From assembly GCF_014202335.1 (NCBI RefSeq), contig NZ_JACHGP010000015.1:1-64000 (forward strand): a stretch of DNA of 64,000 nucleotides. The letters are read 5' to 3'. Position numbers and translations under genes: made by a program. The notes beneath the pieces were generated by a model, which did not search any database, was not told where the DNA came from, and was given only the letters and a program-made list of their open reading frames with translations. Source of the stretch: Mycobacterium sp. AZCC_0083 (lineage in GTDB: Bacteria; Actinomycetota; Actinomycetes; Mycobacteriales; Mycobacteriaceae). Positions 34,310-43,934 of the stretch are shown here, in pieces (positions within the stretch are counted from its first letter, which is position 1; each line of letters opens with the position of its first letter).

Positions 34310-34765
34310 GTGGCTGACAGCACCGGCACCATGAGCGAGGCGTGGCTGGCCCACGCGGTCGTGACCGAATCGGCCGAGGCCATCGTCGTGAGCGATCCGG
34401 ACGGGATCATTCGTCTGTGGAACGGCGGGGCGACGCGCATGTTCGGGTATTCCGCCGATGAAGCGGTGGGGCGCGACCTCGACTTGATCATCCCGGAGAA
34501 GCTGCGGGCGCGGCATTCCAAGGGGTACGAGCAGACGATGGCAACCGGGTACACCCGCTACGGGGACTCGTTGTTGGCCGTGCCCGCATTGCACCGTGAC
34601 GGGCATCGGCTGTCGATCGAGTTCAGCGTGGCCCTGCTGCGGGGTGAGGCCGGCGACATCGTCGGGATCTCGGCGATCATGCGCGAGGTGACCGAGCGCC
34701 GCAACGCCGAGCGCGAGTTGCGTACCAAGATCGCCGAGCTCGAAGCCCGCGTCGGGTCGGCGTGA
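34310..34765 (+). CDS. Single-PAS-domain protein
   Basis: The 151-residue protein is almost entirely one PAS fold: VVTESAEAIVVSDPDGIIRL, WNGGATRMFGYSADEAVGRD, LDLIIPEKLRARHSKGYEQT, then the PAC segment GDIVGISAIMREVTERRNAE and a short coiled-coil tail. There is no kinase, cyclase or DNA-binding output domain, so it must act through a partner. AAGGAG lies upstream of the GTG start. Divergence from the oxalate LysR gene, with a shared promoter region, suggests it senses the redox or metabolic state of the same pathway. Confidence 0.8.
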   Translation: MADSTGTMSEAWLAHAVVTESAEAIVVSDPDGIIRLWNGGATRMFGYSADEAVGRDLDLIIPEKLRARHSKGYEQTMATGYTRYGDSLLAVPALHRDGHRLSIEFSVALLRGEAGDIVGISAIMREVTERRNAERELRTKIAELEARVGSA

Positions 34766-34787
34766 CCGACCCGATCGCCTGGCAACG

Positions 34788-36212
34788 TCATTCGATGCGC
34801 AGTACGCGCACCGAGTCGGTGTAGCCGGCCACGCCGCTCCGGCTTCCGGACACCACGACGACCACGTCGCCGGGATGGCAGGTCCCCATGGCCACCAGCG
34901 CCTCGCTGACCTCGGTCGCCATGGTCTCGGCCTTGGCGGCGGGTGCCACCACGGCGGACTCGATGCCCCAGGAGTAGGCCAACCGCGCGCGCACGGACTC
35001 GTCGTGCACGAAGGCCAACAGCGGCAACGGGGATCGCTGCTGAGCCAGGCGCAGCGCGGTGTTGCCCGTCCGCGTGAAGCAGCACAGCGCCGCGGCGCCG
35101 AGTCGCCTGCCGACTTCGCACGCCGCGGCCGCGATCGCGTCACCGAAGACGGCATCCTGGCCGTCTTCGCAGGTAGTCCAGTCCGACGTGTCGCCGAGGC
35201 TCGCCCCGCCCTCGGCGGCCTCGACGATGCGCGCCATCGTGGCCACGGTGTGCGCCGGATACTCCCCGACGCTGGTCTCGGCGGACAGCATCACGGCGTC
35301 CGCGCCGTCGAAGACCGCGTTGGCCACGTCGGAGACCTCGGCCCTGGTGGGACGCAGATCGGTGATCATCGAGTCGAGCATCTGGGTCGCCACGATGACG
35401 GGCTTCGCCGCTTGACGGCACAAGCGGATGGCGCGCTTCTGCACCAGTGGTATCTGCTCGAGCGGCATCTCCACACCGAGGTCACCGCGCGCGACCATCA
35501 GACCGTCGAAGGCCTCGACGATTGCAGGCAGGTCCGAAACCGCTTCGGGCTTCTCCAGTTTCGCGATGACGGGCACCCGCCGCCCGACCTCGTCCATGAT
35601 CGCGTGTGCGAGCTTCACTTCCTCGGGGGCCCGAACGAAGGACATGGCGACCATGTCCACACCCAGCTCGAGTGCGAACTTGAGATCCTCGATGTCCTTC
35701 TCGGACAGGGGCGGAACGCTCACGTCGATCCCTGGCAGGGATATGCCCTTGTGGTCGCTGACCGGGCCGCCGTGCACGACCTCGCACCTGATGTCGTCGC
35801 CGTTGACGTCGAGCACCCGCAGGTCGACCTTGCCGTCGTCGATCAGTAGCCGATCGCCGGTCCGGACGTCCTTCGACAGCCCGCCGTAGGTCGTGGAGAC
35901 CCGGTCGTGGTCACCTGGACAATCCGCGGTGGTGATCACGATCTGCTCACCGTCCGCCCAGACCACCGGTCCGGCGGCGAAGCCGCCCAGCCTGATCTTC
36001 GGGCCCTGGAGGTCCGCGAGCACGCCGACCGCGCGACCGCTCTCCGCGGCGATCTGGCGGACCATGCCGTACACCGCCGAATGGTCGGCGCGGGTGCCGT
36101 GGCTGAAGTTGAAGCGCGCCACGTCCATTCCGGCGTCGATGAGTTCGGCGAGGCGTGGCGCGGTGCTGGTGGCGGGTCCGAGCGTGCAGACGATCTTGGC
36201 GCGACGGTTCAC
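34788..36212 (-). CDS. pyk: Pyruvate kinase
   Basis: The 474-residue enzyme is complete: RRAKIVCTLGPATSTAPRLA at the start, FNFSHGT, LADLQGPKIRLG, the catalytic VIAKLEKPEAVSDL, DGLMVARGDLGVEMPLEQIP and LSAETSVGEYP, then the C-terminal domain. It converts PEP and ADP to pyruvate and ATP. GTG with AAGGAG upstream is the start. It begins 10 bp after the ketopantoate-reductase-like gene and must share its promoter and GCATAC operator. Mycobacteria normally have a housekeeping pyk elsewhere, so this may be a second, substrate-regulated copy; that cannot be checked from this window. Confidence 0.92.
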   Translation of the reverse strand: MNRRAKIVCTLGPATSTAPRLAELIDAGMDVARFNFSHGTRADHSAVYGMVRQIAAESGRAVGVLADLQGPKIRLGGFAAGPVVWADGEQIVITTADCPGDHDRVSTTYGGLSKDVRTGDRLLIDDGKVDLRVLDVNGDDIRCEVVHGGPVSDHKGISLPGIDVSVPPLSEKDIEDLKFALELGVDMVAMSFVRAPEEVKLAHAIMDEVGRRVPVIAKLEKPEAVSDLPAIVEAFDGLMVARGDLGVEMPLEQIPLVQKRAIRLCRQAAKPVIVATQMLDSMITDLRPTRAEVSDVANAVFDGADAVMLSAETSVGEYPAHTVATMARIVEAAEGGASLGDTSDWTTCEDGQDAVFGDAIAAAACEVGRRLGAAALCCFTRTGNTALRLAQQRSPLPLLAFVHDESVRARLAYSWGIESAVVAPAAKAETMATEVSEALVAMGTCHPGDVVVVVSGSRSGVAGYTDSVRVLRIE

Positions 36213-36222
36213 TGTGTTCTCC

Positions 36223-37251
36223 TTAGGTCGTCAGAGCCGGTTGGGTTTCCGCTTCGCGGATGCGAGCGAAATGCGACGCTCCTGGCTCGCACGTGCGCGC
36301 GAGGAGGTCGGTGGCGGCGTGGATGGTGCGAAGCGTTGGAGCGGCTGCGCCGGTGAGATCTGCCATCTCCACGACCGCAGCCACGATGGCGTCGAGTTCC
36401 AGCTGCTTGCCCGCCTCGAGGTCTTGCAGCATGGAGGTCTTGTGGTGGCCGACGTTCTCGGCTCCGCGCAGCCGCTTCTCGATGGAGATGTCCGGGGTAC
36501 AGCCGACCTTGGCGGCGATGTCGAGCGTCTCCTCCATCAGCTGAATCACCAGTTGCCGGGTGAGCGGATGCTGACAAATCTCGACCATCGTCGCTCTGGT
36601 GAGTGCGCTGAGCGGGTTGAACGCGACGTTGCCCATGAGCTTGATCCAGATGTCACTGCGTAGATCGGCCTCGACCGGCGCCTTCAATCCCCCGGCGATC
36701 ATGGCTTCGCTCAACGCCTTACAGCGATCGGAGATCTCCCCCGACGGCTCGCCGATGGAGAAGCGGGTGCCCTCCAGGTGTCGAATCACACCTGGGGCTT
36801 CGATGGTCGTGGCCGGATACACCACACAACCGATCGCCCGCTCCGGTGCCAACACGGCGCTGGTGGCGCCGCCGGGATCGACGGCTTCGATCCGACGCCC
36901 ACGGTACGGCCCTGGCAGTTCGTGGAAGTACCACCACGGAATTCCGTTCTGCGCGGCCAACACTGCGGTGTTCGGGCCGAGTAGCGGTTCCACGAGGGGG
37001 CCGCACGACGGATAGCTGTGCGCCTTCAGGCCGAGAAAGACGTAGTCGACGGGTCCGATCTCGGTTGGGTCATCCGTGGCATTCGGATACGCCACGAAGT
37101 CACCGCGGTCACTGAGGACCCGCACACCGTTCTCTCGCATCGCGTGCAGGTGTGCGTTCCTGGCGATGAGGTGCACGTCGGCACCACCGCGCTGCAACGC
37201 GGCGCCCCAGTAGGCGCCAATCGCCCCGGCTCCAACAACTGCAATCTTCAC
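36223..37251 (-). CDS. 2-dehydropantoate 2-reductase (ApbA/PanE) family protein
   Basis: The 342-residue protein starts VKIAVVGAGAIGAYWGAALQ, an NADPH-type Rossmann motif. LGLKAHSYPSCGP and AAQNGIPWWYFHELPG cover the family Lys and Asn positions, and IWIKLMGNVAFNPLSALTRA carries the catalytic Lys and conserved Asn of ketopantoate reductases. It is longer than PanE, and such paralogues often reduce other 2-oxoacids, so the pantothenate role is not assured. GGAGG lies 5 bp before the GTG at 37251. It heads an operon with pyk and is controlled by a perfect GCATACTGTATGC palindrome. Confidence 0.8.
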   Translation of the reverse strand: MKIAVVGAGAIGAYWGAALQRGGADVHLIARNAHLHAMRENGVRVLSDRGDFVAYPNATDDPTEIGPVDYVFLGLKAHSYPSCGPLVEPLLGPNTAVLAAQNGIPWWYFHELPGPYRGRRIEAVDPGGATSAVLAPERAIGCVVYPATTIEAPGVIRHLEGTRFSIGEPSGEISDRCKALSEAMIAGGLKAPVEADLRSDIWIKLMGNVAFNPLSALTRATMVEICQHPLTRQLVIQLMEETLDIAAKVGCTPDISIEKRLRGAENVGHHKTSMLQDLEAGKQLELDAIVAAVVEMADLTGAAAPTLRTIHAATDLLARTCEPGASHFARIREAETQPALTT

Positions 37252-37263
37252 GGCAACCTCCCT

Positions 37264-37309
37264 TTGATCGCATACTGTATGCAACTATTCCGTCTGCTGT
37301 CTAGGTCCA
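37264..37309 (-). promoter_or_regulatory. GCATAC-type operator and promoter of the reductase-pyk operon
   Basis: On the minus strand, TGGACC (37304-37309) and TAGTTG (37282-37287), 16 bp apart, are candidate -35/-10 boxes. The palindrome GCATACTGTATGC (37270-37282) follows directly and ends next to GGAGG, exactly the geometry seen at oxlT. Read on this strand it is TTGCATACAGTATGCGATC. Confidence 0.6.
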
Positions 37310-37490
37310 GCGGACGATTGCGCGCGCCTACTGCTCCCCGAGCGTCGATCCTGCGGACAGGGCACGGGAGTGCGGGTGGCGCCCGCCTTGGCCGCAGAAT
37401 GGTCCGCCGCCAACGTAATTCGCGGCGCTACCGCAGCGCCCGACCGACGGTAACGCAAGCCTCCCCTCTTCCGCCTCCCCCAAATGGGGG

Positions 37491-37519
37491 TTGCATACAA
37501 TATGCGATCTACCTATCCT
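37491..37519 (+). promoter_or_regulatory. pntAA promoter with GCATAC-type operator
   Basis: TTGCATACAATATGCGATC at 37491-37509 differs at one position from the 19-bp site before the reductase gene. Its first six bases, TTGCAT, are well placed as a -35 box for TATCCT at 37514-37519 (17-bp spacer). A bound protein would block RNA polymerase. The pntAA start is 87 bp downstream. Confidence 0.65.
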
Positions 37520-37606
37520 GAACCACGTCCCGGCACGGCGTGGCCGCCGGAGGCACCGACCAAAGCCGCCGAAACGTGCGGGTCGGCAACAGCCAGGAAG
37601 AGGAAT

Positions 37607-38686
37607 ATGACGCTCATCGGAGTGCCGCGGGAATCCGCGGAGGGTGAACGCCGCGTCGCGCTGGTCCCCAAGATCGTCGAGCGGCTGCGAGCCCTCGGTC
37701 TTGAGGTCGTCGTCGAGAGCGGGGCCGGAGACGGAACGATGATCAGCGACGAGGACTACGAGAAGGCGGGCGCCACCATCGGTGATCCCTGGCCCGCCGA
37801 CGTCGTCGTCAAGGTCAACCCGCCGACCGCCGACGAAACCAGCCTGCTGAAGCCAGGTTCGGTCCTCATCGGCTTCCTCGCGCCGCGTGCGCAGCCGGAA
37901 ATCGTGGAGCGGCTGCGCCTAGCCAACGTCACCGCGTTTGCGGTGGAGGCAATTCCGCGGATTTCGCGGGCGCAGGTGATGGATGCGCTGTCCTCGCAGG
38001 CGAACGTGGCGGGCTACAAGTCGGTGTTGTTGGCCGCCTCGGAGTCGACCCGGTTCTTCCCGATGATGACCACCGCGGCGGGCACGGTGAAACCCGCCAC
38101 CCTGTTGGTGTTGGGTGTCGGTGTCGCCGGCTTGCAAGCCCTGGCCACGGCGAAACGACTCGGTGCCAAACCCACCGGCTACGACGTGCGTCCGGAGGTA
38201 GCCGATCAGGTCCGTTCGGTCGGTGCGCAGTGGCTCGACCTGGGTATCAATGCGGCAGGCGAGGGCGGCTACGCCCGGGAGTTGACCGAATCCGAACGCG
38301 CCCAACAACAAGAGGCGTTGGAACAGGCGATTACGAAGTTCGACGTAGTCATCACGACCGCGCTGGTCCCCGGCCGTCCCGCACCGCGTTTGGTGACTGC
38401 TGCCGCAGTCGAAGGCATGAAGCCGGGCAGTGTGGTGATCGACCTGGCCGGTGAGACCGGCGGGAACTGCGAGCTCACCGAACCCGGCCAGACGGTCGTC
38501 AAACATGGGGTGACGATCGCGTCGCCGCTCAACCTGCCTGCCACGATGCCCGAGCATGCCAGTGAGTTGTACGCCAAGAACATCACCGCACTGTTGGAGT
38601 TGTTGATCACCGACGGCGCCCTGGCCCCCGACTTCGACGACGAAGTCGTCGCGGCCTCCTGTGTCACCCGTGAGGGAGTGAACTGA
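37607..38686 (+). CDS. pntAA: NAD(P) transhydrogenase alpha-1 (NAD-binding) subunit
   Basis: This 359-residue soluble domain I protein starts MTLIGVPRESAEGERRVALV, carries the alanine-dehydrogenase/PNT N-terminal fold, the NAD-binding motif LVLGVGVAGLQALATAKRLG, and GSVVIDLAGETGGNCELTEP. The proton-translocating transhydrogenase uses the membrane potential to drive NADH plus NADP+ to NAD+ plus NADPH. AAGAGGA lies upstream of the ATG. The polypeptide is split from PntAB as in other actinobacteria. In this setting it converts NADH from formate oxidation into NADPH. Confidence 0.93.
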   Translation: MTLIGVPRESAEGERRVALVPKIVERLRALGLEVVVESGAGDGTMISDEDYEKAGATIGDPWPADVVVKVNPPTADETSLLKPGSVLIGFLAPRAQPEIVERLRLANVTAFAVEAIPRISRAQVMDALSSQANVAGYKSVLLAASESTRFFPMMTTAAGTVKPATLLVLGVGVAGLQALATAKRLGAKPTGYDVRPEVADQVRSVGAQWLDLGINAAGEGGYARELTESERAQQQEALEQAITKFDVVITTALVPGRPAPRLVTAAAVEGMKPGSVVIDLAGETGGNCELTEPGQTVVKHGVTIASPLNLPATMPEHASELYAKNITALLELLITDGALAPDFDDEVVAASCVTREGVN

Positions 38687-38689
38687 CCG

Positions 38690-39015
38690 ATGTATGACGA
38701 ATTGTTGGCCAATATCGCGATCCTGGTCCTTGCCGGGTTCGTCGGATTCGCCGTGATCTCCAAAGTCCCCAACACCTTGCACACCCCGTTGATGTCGGGC
38801 ACCAACGCCATCCACGGCATCGTCGTCCTTGGCGCGTTGATCGTGCTTGGCAACCTGCCCGCCGACGCCTCCTGGGGCGTGCGGATCATCGCGTTCATCG
38901 CCCTGATCTTCGGCACCCTGAACGTGATCGGCGGGTTCCTGGTCACCGACCGGATGCTGAGCATGTTCAAGAGCAAGAAGCCCGAACCTGTGCGCGCGGA
39001 AGCCGAGGCCGGGAA

Positions 39016-39019
<4 letters not shown>
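38690..39019 (+). CDS. pntAB: NAD(P) transhydrogenase alpha-2 (membrane) subunit
   Basis: The 109-residue protein has three to four hydrophobic helices (LLANIAILVLAGFVGFAVIS, GIVVLGALIVLG, IIAFIALIFGTLNVIGGFLV) and the family signature VISKVPNTLHTPLMSGTNAI, part of the proton channel domain II. It starts three bases after pntAA and overlaps pntB by four bases (GTGA), so the three are coupled. Confidence 0.93.
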
Positions 39020-40443
<1,424 letters not shown>

Positions 40444-40453
40444 CCGCGCAACG

Positions 40454-41359
40454 CTAGGGGCTCGCGCGCCCCACGTCGGCGGCAGCTTCGAGAAGCGCTT
40501 GGGCCACCAGGGAATTCGGCTCACGGTCCAACACGATGAGGCCGACGGCAGGGCCTGGCCCCTGCTCGACCATCGGCCGCATCGCCAGGCCGTCGGGCAT
40601 GCCGAATGCGTCGAGCCAGGTGTGTGCGACCACACTCGCCATGCGCAGCGTCTTCATGTGCGTGTACAGCGCACCGACCGTGTCGGTCTCGACGACCGGG
40701 TTGAACTGGACGCCATCGGCAGCCATGTTCGCGTCGAGGATGCGGCGGTTTCGCATCGCGGTGGTCAACGCACACAACGGAAGCTGTGCCGCCTCCCCCC
40801 ACCGCACTTCGGACTGTTGCATCAGCGGGTGCTCCGATGGCGCCACCAGGACGTAGCGCTCCCGGTAGAGCTCGACCCGCTTGGTGCCGGGAGGTGTCTC
40901 GTTGTCCAGATACGTCAGACCGGCATCGAGCTCGAATTCGCCAAGCCGCCGGGTTATCTCGCGAGACGACAACGCCTCGACGCGGACTCGTGCGCCCGGG
41001 TACCGTTCGAGGAACCGGCTGGTGACCAATGGGCTCGTCGGAACCGAGGTCGGCACCGCCCCGATGCGGGCCGTCACGGTCAGCCCACCGCGCATCCGCT
41101 CGACGTCAGCCAGGAGCTCGTTGCGTTCGGCGAGGATCCGGTGGGCCCAGGTGACGACGCGCTGCCCCTCGGCGGTGAACCCCTCGAATCGTTGACCCCG
41201 CAACACGATCACGACGTCGAGTTCGTGTTCGAGCTTGCGAATTGCCACCGAGAGCGTGGGTTGACTGACGTGGCATGCCAAGGCGGCTCGGCCGAAATGG
41301 CGCTCGCGGGCCAGCGCCACCAGGTACTCCAGCTGCTGGATCACCACCTCGCCGTGCAT
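40454..41359 (-). CDS. LysR-family regulator, probable activator of NAD formate dehydrogenase
   Basis: The 301-residue protein begins with QQLEYLVALARERHFGRAAL and ACHVSQPTLSVAIRKLEHEL, then RGQRFEGFTAEGQRVVTWAH, a LysR helix-turn-helix and linker. The effector domain is standard length. It is the paralogue of the LysR protein beside oxc. It diverges from the formate dehydrogenase gene, and the intergenic palindrome GATAG-N7-CTATC is its expected binding site. ATG 41359 is taken as the start; the GTG a few codons later is possible. Confidence 0.85.
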   Translation of the reverse strand: MHGEVVIQQLEYLVALARERHFGRAALACHVSQPTLSVAIRKLEHELDVVIVLRGQRFEGFTAEGQRVVTWAHRILAERNELLADVERMRGGLTVTARIGAVPTSVPTSPLVTSRFLERYPGARVRVEALSSREITRRLGEFELDAGLTYLDNETPPGTKRVELYRERYVLVAPSEHPLMQQSEVRWGEAAQLPLCALTTAMRNRRILDANMAADGVQFNPVVETDTVGALYTHMKTLRMASVVAHTWLDAFGMPDGLAMRPMVEQGPGPAVGLIVLDREPNSLVAQALLEAAADVGRASP

Positions 41360-41381
41360 TCACCCACTCCATCGCCAACCC

Positions 41382-41400
41382 CGATAGTGAAAGACTATCG
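41382..41400. promoter_or_regulatory. LysR box between lysR and formate dehydrogenase genes
   Basis: CGATAGTGAAAGACTATCG is a perfect inverted repeat with 7-bp arms and a 5-bp centre. It contains T-N11-A and has the same GATAR-N7-YTATC form as the box upstream of oxc. It lies 22 bp from the lysR start, so autorepression combined with activation of the divergent gene is expected. Confidence 0.7.
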
Positions 41401-41603
41401 CAGCATGTCAGATCGCAAAGACCAATCCATTGTCCAGAGCTGGCAGCGGTTGTAGCGTCGGTTACATCGACACGACGAGCCGCCAAAACGATTGGTGACG
41501 AACCTCTTTCACACGCAAGAGGGCGAATGTCGGTTATCCGCGCCTTTCCATGACCGCATGGCCGAACCCGTCGGGCGCAAACGAGAAAAAGGAATCGAGA
41601 ATC

Positions 41604-42764
41604 ATGGCAAAAGTGGTTTGCGTACTCTACGACGATCCGATCGACGGTTACCCCACCAGCTACGCGCGCGACGGTCTCCCCCACCTCGACGGTTACCCCG
41701 ACGGGCAATCCCTGCCGACGCCGTCGGCGATCGACTTCACGCCTGGCGCACTGCTCGGCAGTGTCTCGGGAGAGCTCGGCCTCCGGGCGTACCTCGAGGG
41801 CCTCGGCCACGAGTTGGTCGTGACGTCGGACAAGGACGGTGACAACTCCGTACTCGATCAGCACCTCGAAGATGCCGAGGTCGTCATCTCGCAGCCGTTC
41901 TGGCCCGCCTACCTCACCGCGGAGCGGATCGCGCGTGCCCCCAAGCTCAAGCTCGCCCTGACAGCCGGAATCGGTTCGGACCACGTCGATTTGGACGCCG
42001 CGATCGAGCGGGGCATCACCGTGGCGGAGGTGACGTTCTGCAACAGCATCAGCGTCGCCGAGCACGTCGTGATGATGATTCTCTCGCAGGTCCGCAACTA
42101 CCTGCCGTCCTATCAGCAGGTACTCAACGGTGGCTGGAACATCGCCGACTGCGTGCAGCGGTCCTACGACGTCGAGGGCATGCACGTTGGCACCATCGCC
42201 TCGGGCCGGATCGGCCTTGCCGTGCTGCGCCGCCTGGCACCGTTCGACGTGCACCTGCACTACTACGACAAGCACCGGTTGCCCGCCGAGGTCGAGGCCG
42301 AGCTCAACCTGACCTATCACCCGTCGGTGCAGGACATGGTGCCGGAGCTCGACGTGGTGACCATCAACGCGCCGCTGCACCCGGAGACGCGTGGACTGTT
42401 CAACGACGAACTGATCGGGACCATGAAGCGGGGTGCCTACCTCATCAACACCGCGCGCGCACTCATCTGCGATCGCGATGCGATCGTCCGCGCCCTGGAG
42501 AGCGGTCAGCTGGCGGGCTACGCGGGTGACGTGTGGTTCCCGCAGCCGGCGCCGGCCGATCACCCGTGGCGCACCATGCCGCATCACGGCATGACGCCGC
42601 ACATCTCGGGGTCATCGCTCTCGGCGCAAACCCGTTACGCGGCAGGCACTCGGGAGATCCTGGAGAGCTACTTCTCCGGCACCCCGATCCGCGACGAGTA
42701 CCTGATCGTCGACGGTGGCGCGCTCGCCGGCGTCGGCGCACGGTCGTACACCGCCACCGTCTGA
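41604..42764 (+). CDS. fdh: NAD+-dependent formate dehydrogenase (metal-free, D-2-hydroxyacid dehydrogenase family)
   Basis: This 386-residue protein is close to the Pseudomonas sp. 101 type enzyme along its length: MAKVVCVLYDDPIDGYPTSY, AIDFTPGALLGSVSGELGLR, DAEVVISQPFWPAYLTAERI, and LALTAGIGSDHVDLDAAIER. The substrate Asn is in FCNSISVAEH, the catalytic Arg in INTARALICDRDA, and the His in MTPHISGSSL. The Asp after the second Rossmann strand (YYDKHRLP) indicates NAD rather than NADP. It oxidises formate to CO2 in one step in the cytoplasm, duplicating the Fds activity. GAATTC-free leader; AAAAGGA is the nearest ribosome binding site. It is followed by a strong terminator. Confidence 0.94.
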   Translation: MAKVVCVLYDDPIDGYPTSYARDGLPHLDGYPDGQSLPTPSAIDFTPGALLGSVSGELGLRAYLEGLGHELVVTSDKDGDNSVLDQHLEDAEVVISQPFWPAYLTAERIARAPKLKLALTAGIGSDHVDLDAAIERGITVAEVTFCNSISVAEHVVMMILSQVRNYLPSYQQVLNGGWNIADCVQRSYDVEGMHVGTIASGRIGLAVLRRLAPFDVHLHYYDKHRLPAEVEAELNLTYHPSVQDMVPELDVVTINAPLHPETRGLFNDELIGTMKRGAYLINTARALICDRDAIVRALESGQLAGYAGDVWFPQPAPADHPWRTMPHHGMTPHISGSSLSAQTRYAAGTREILESYFSGTPIRDEYLIVDGGALAGVGARSYTATV

Positions 42765-42792
42765 TCTGTAGGCGGCCCTTGATCGAAGGGCA

Positions 42793-42828
42793 CGAAAGCC
42801 GTCCCGGTGCGAGCCGGGGCGGCTTTCG
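42793..42828 (+). terminator. Terminator after the NAD formate dehydrogenase gene
   Basis: CGAAAGCCGTCCCGG (42793-42807) and CCGGGGCGGCTTTCG (42814-42828) form a 15-bp stem with one mismatch and a 6-nt loop, 28 bp after the stop codon. There is no long U-tract, which is usual for actinobacterial terminators. Confidence 0.75.
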
Positions 42829-42915
42829 TCATGGTCGGCCCGGCTGCGCCCTTGTCGACGAATGTGGCTTGAACGCGACCCTCGCCACGTCCCGTGACGG
42901 CAGTACCGTGGGTGT

Positions 42916-43884
42916 ATGAAGTATCTCGATGTCGACGGAGTAGGACGGGTCAGCCGGATCGGTCTGGGCACATGGCAGTTCGGCTCACGCGAGTGGGGTT
43001 ACGGAGACGACTACGCCTCGGGCGCCGCGCGCGACATCGTGCAGCGCGCCCTTGACCTTGGCGTCACGCTGTTCGATACGGCCGAGGTGTACGGAACGGG
43101 CAAGAGTGAGCGCATCCTCGGCGACGCTCTTGGCGACAAGCGCGCCGACGTCGCGGTGGCGAGCAAGATCTTCCCGATCGCACCGTTCCCTGCGGTGGTC
43201 AAGCAGCGTGCCCTCGCCAGTGCTCGCCGGTTGCAGCTCGACCGCATCCCCCTCTACCAGGTCCACCAGCCGAACCCCGTCGTCCCCGATTCGGTGATCA
43301 TGCCGGGGATGCGCAGCCTGCTCGACGAAGGGCGCATCGGGGCGGCCGGGGTATCGAACTATTCGCTCGCCCGCTGGAAGAAGGCCGATGCCGCCCTCGG
43401 GCGGCCGGTGATCAGCAACCAGGTGCAGTTTTCCCTCGCCCACCCACAGCCGCTCGATGACCTCGTCCCGTTCGCCGAGCGGGAGAACCGGATCGTGATC
43501 GCCTACAGCCCACTGGCGCAGGGGCTGCTGGGCGGCAAGTACGGCCTCGACAACCGGCCCGGTGGCGTCCGCGCGGTGAACCGGTTGTTCGGCACCGAGA
43601 ACCTGCGCCGGGTCGAGCCGCTGTTGCAGACGCTGCGCGACGTCGCAACGGAGGTCGACGCCAAGCCGGCACAGGTGGCGCTGGCCTGGCTGATCAGCCT
43701 GCCCGGCGTCGTCGCGATTCCTGGCGCGTCGAGTGTGGACCAGCTCGAATTCAACGTCGCTGCCGCCGACATCGAGCTGAGCACGGATTCCCGCGACGCA
43801 CTGACCGAGGCTGCCCGCGCGTTCCGGCCGGTGTCGATGGGCCGCTTCGTCGCCGACACGATCCGCGAGAAGCTCAACCGCTAA
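42916..43884 (+). CDS. Aldo/keto reductase
   Basis: This 322-residue TIM-barrel oxidoreductase has the catalytic set of the AKR family: Asp and Tyr in LFDTAEVYGTGKSERILG, Lys in VAVASKIFPIAP and His in YQVHQPNPVVP. The NADP-binding C-terminal region includes VVAIPGASSVDQLEFNVAAA. It reduces aldehydes or ketones with NADPH; the substrate is not predictable. It stands alone between the formate dehydrogenase terminator and the LigD-Pol gene. Confidence 0.88.
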   Translation: MKYLDVDGVGRVSRIGLGTWQFGSREWGYGDDYASGAARDIVQRALDLGVTLFDTAEVYGTGKSERILGDALGDKRADVAVASKIFPIAPFPAVVKQRALASARRLQLDRIPLYQVHQPNPVVPDSVIMPGMRSLLDEGRIGAAGVSNYSLARWKKADAALGRPVISNQVQFSLAHPQPLDDLVPFAERENRIVIAYSPLAQGLLGGKYGLDNRPGGVRAVNRLFGTENLRRVEPLLQTLRDVATEVDAKPAQVALAWLISLPGVVAIPGASSVDQLEFNVAAADIELSTDSRDALTEAARAFRPVSMGRFVADTIREKLNR

Positions 43885-43934
43885 ACGCTGGCCGAAGCGA
43901 GGCCGCGGAATCGTCAGGTGCTTATCGTGAGCAC

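Noticed and set aside
40457..40472. GGGGC/GCCCC hairpin as a bidirectional terminator between pntB and lysR
   Set aside because: Only a 5-bp stem, located inside the lysR coding end; too weak to claim.
41106..42602. 498-codon minus-strand frame across lysR and fdh
   Set aside because: It spans two real genes in opposite orientation and has no family-like segment.
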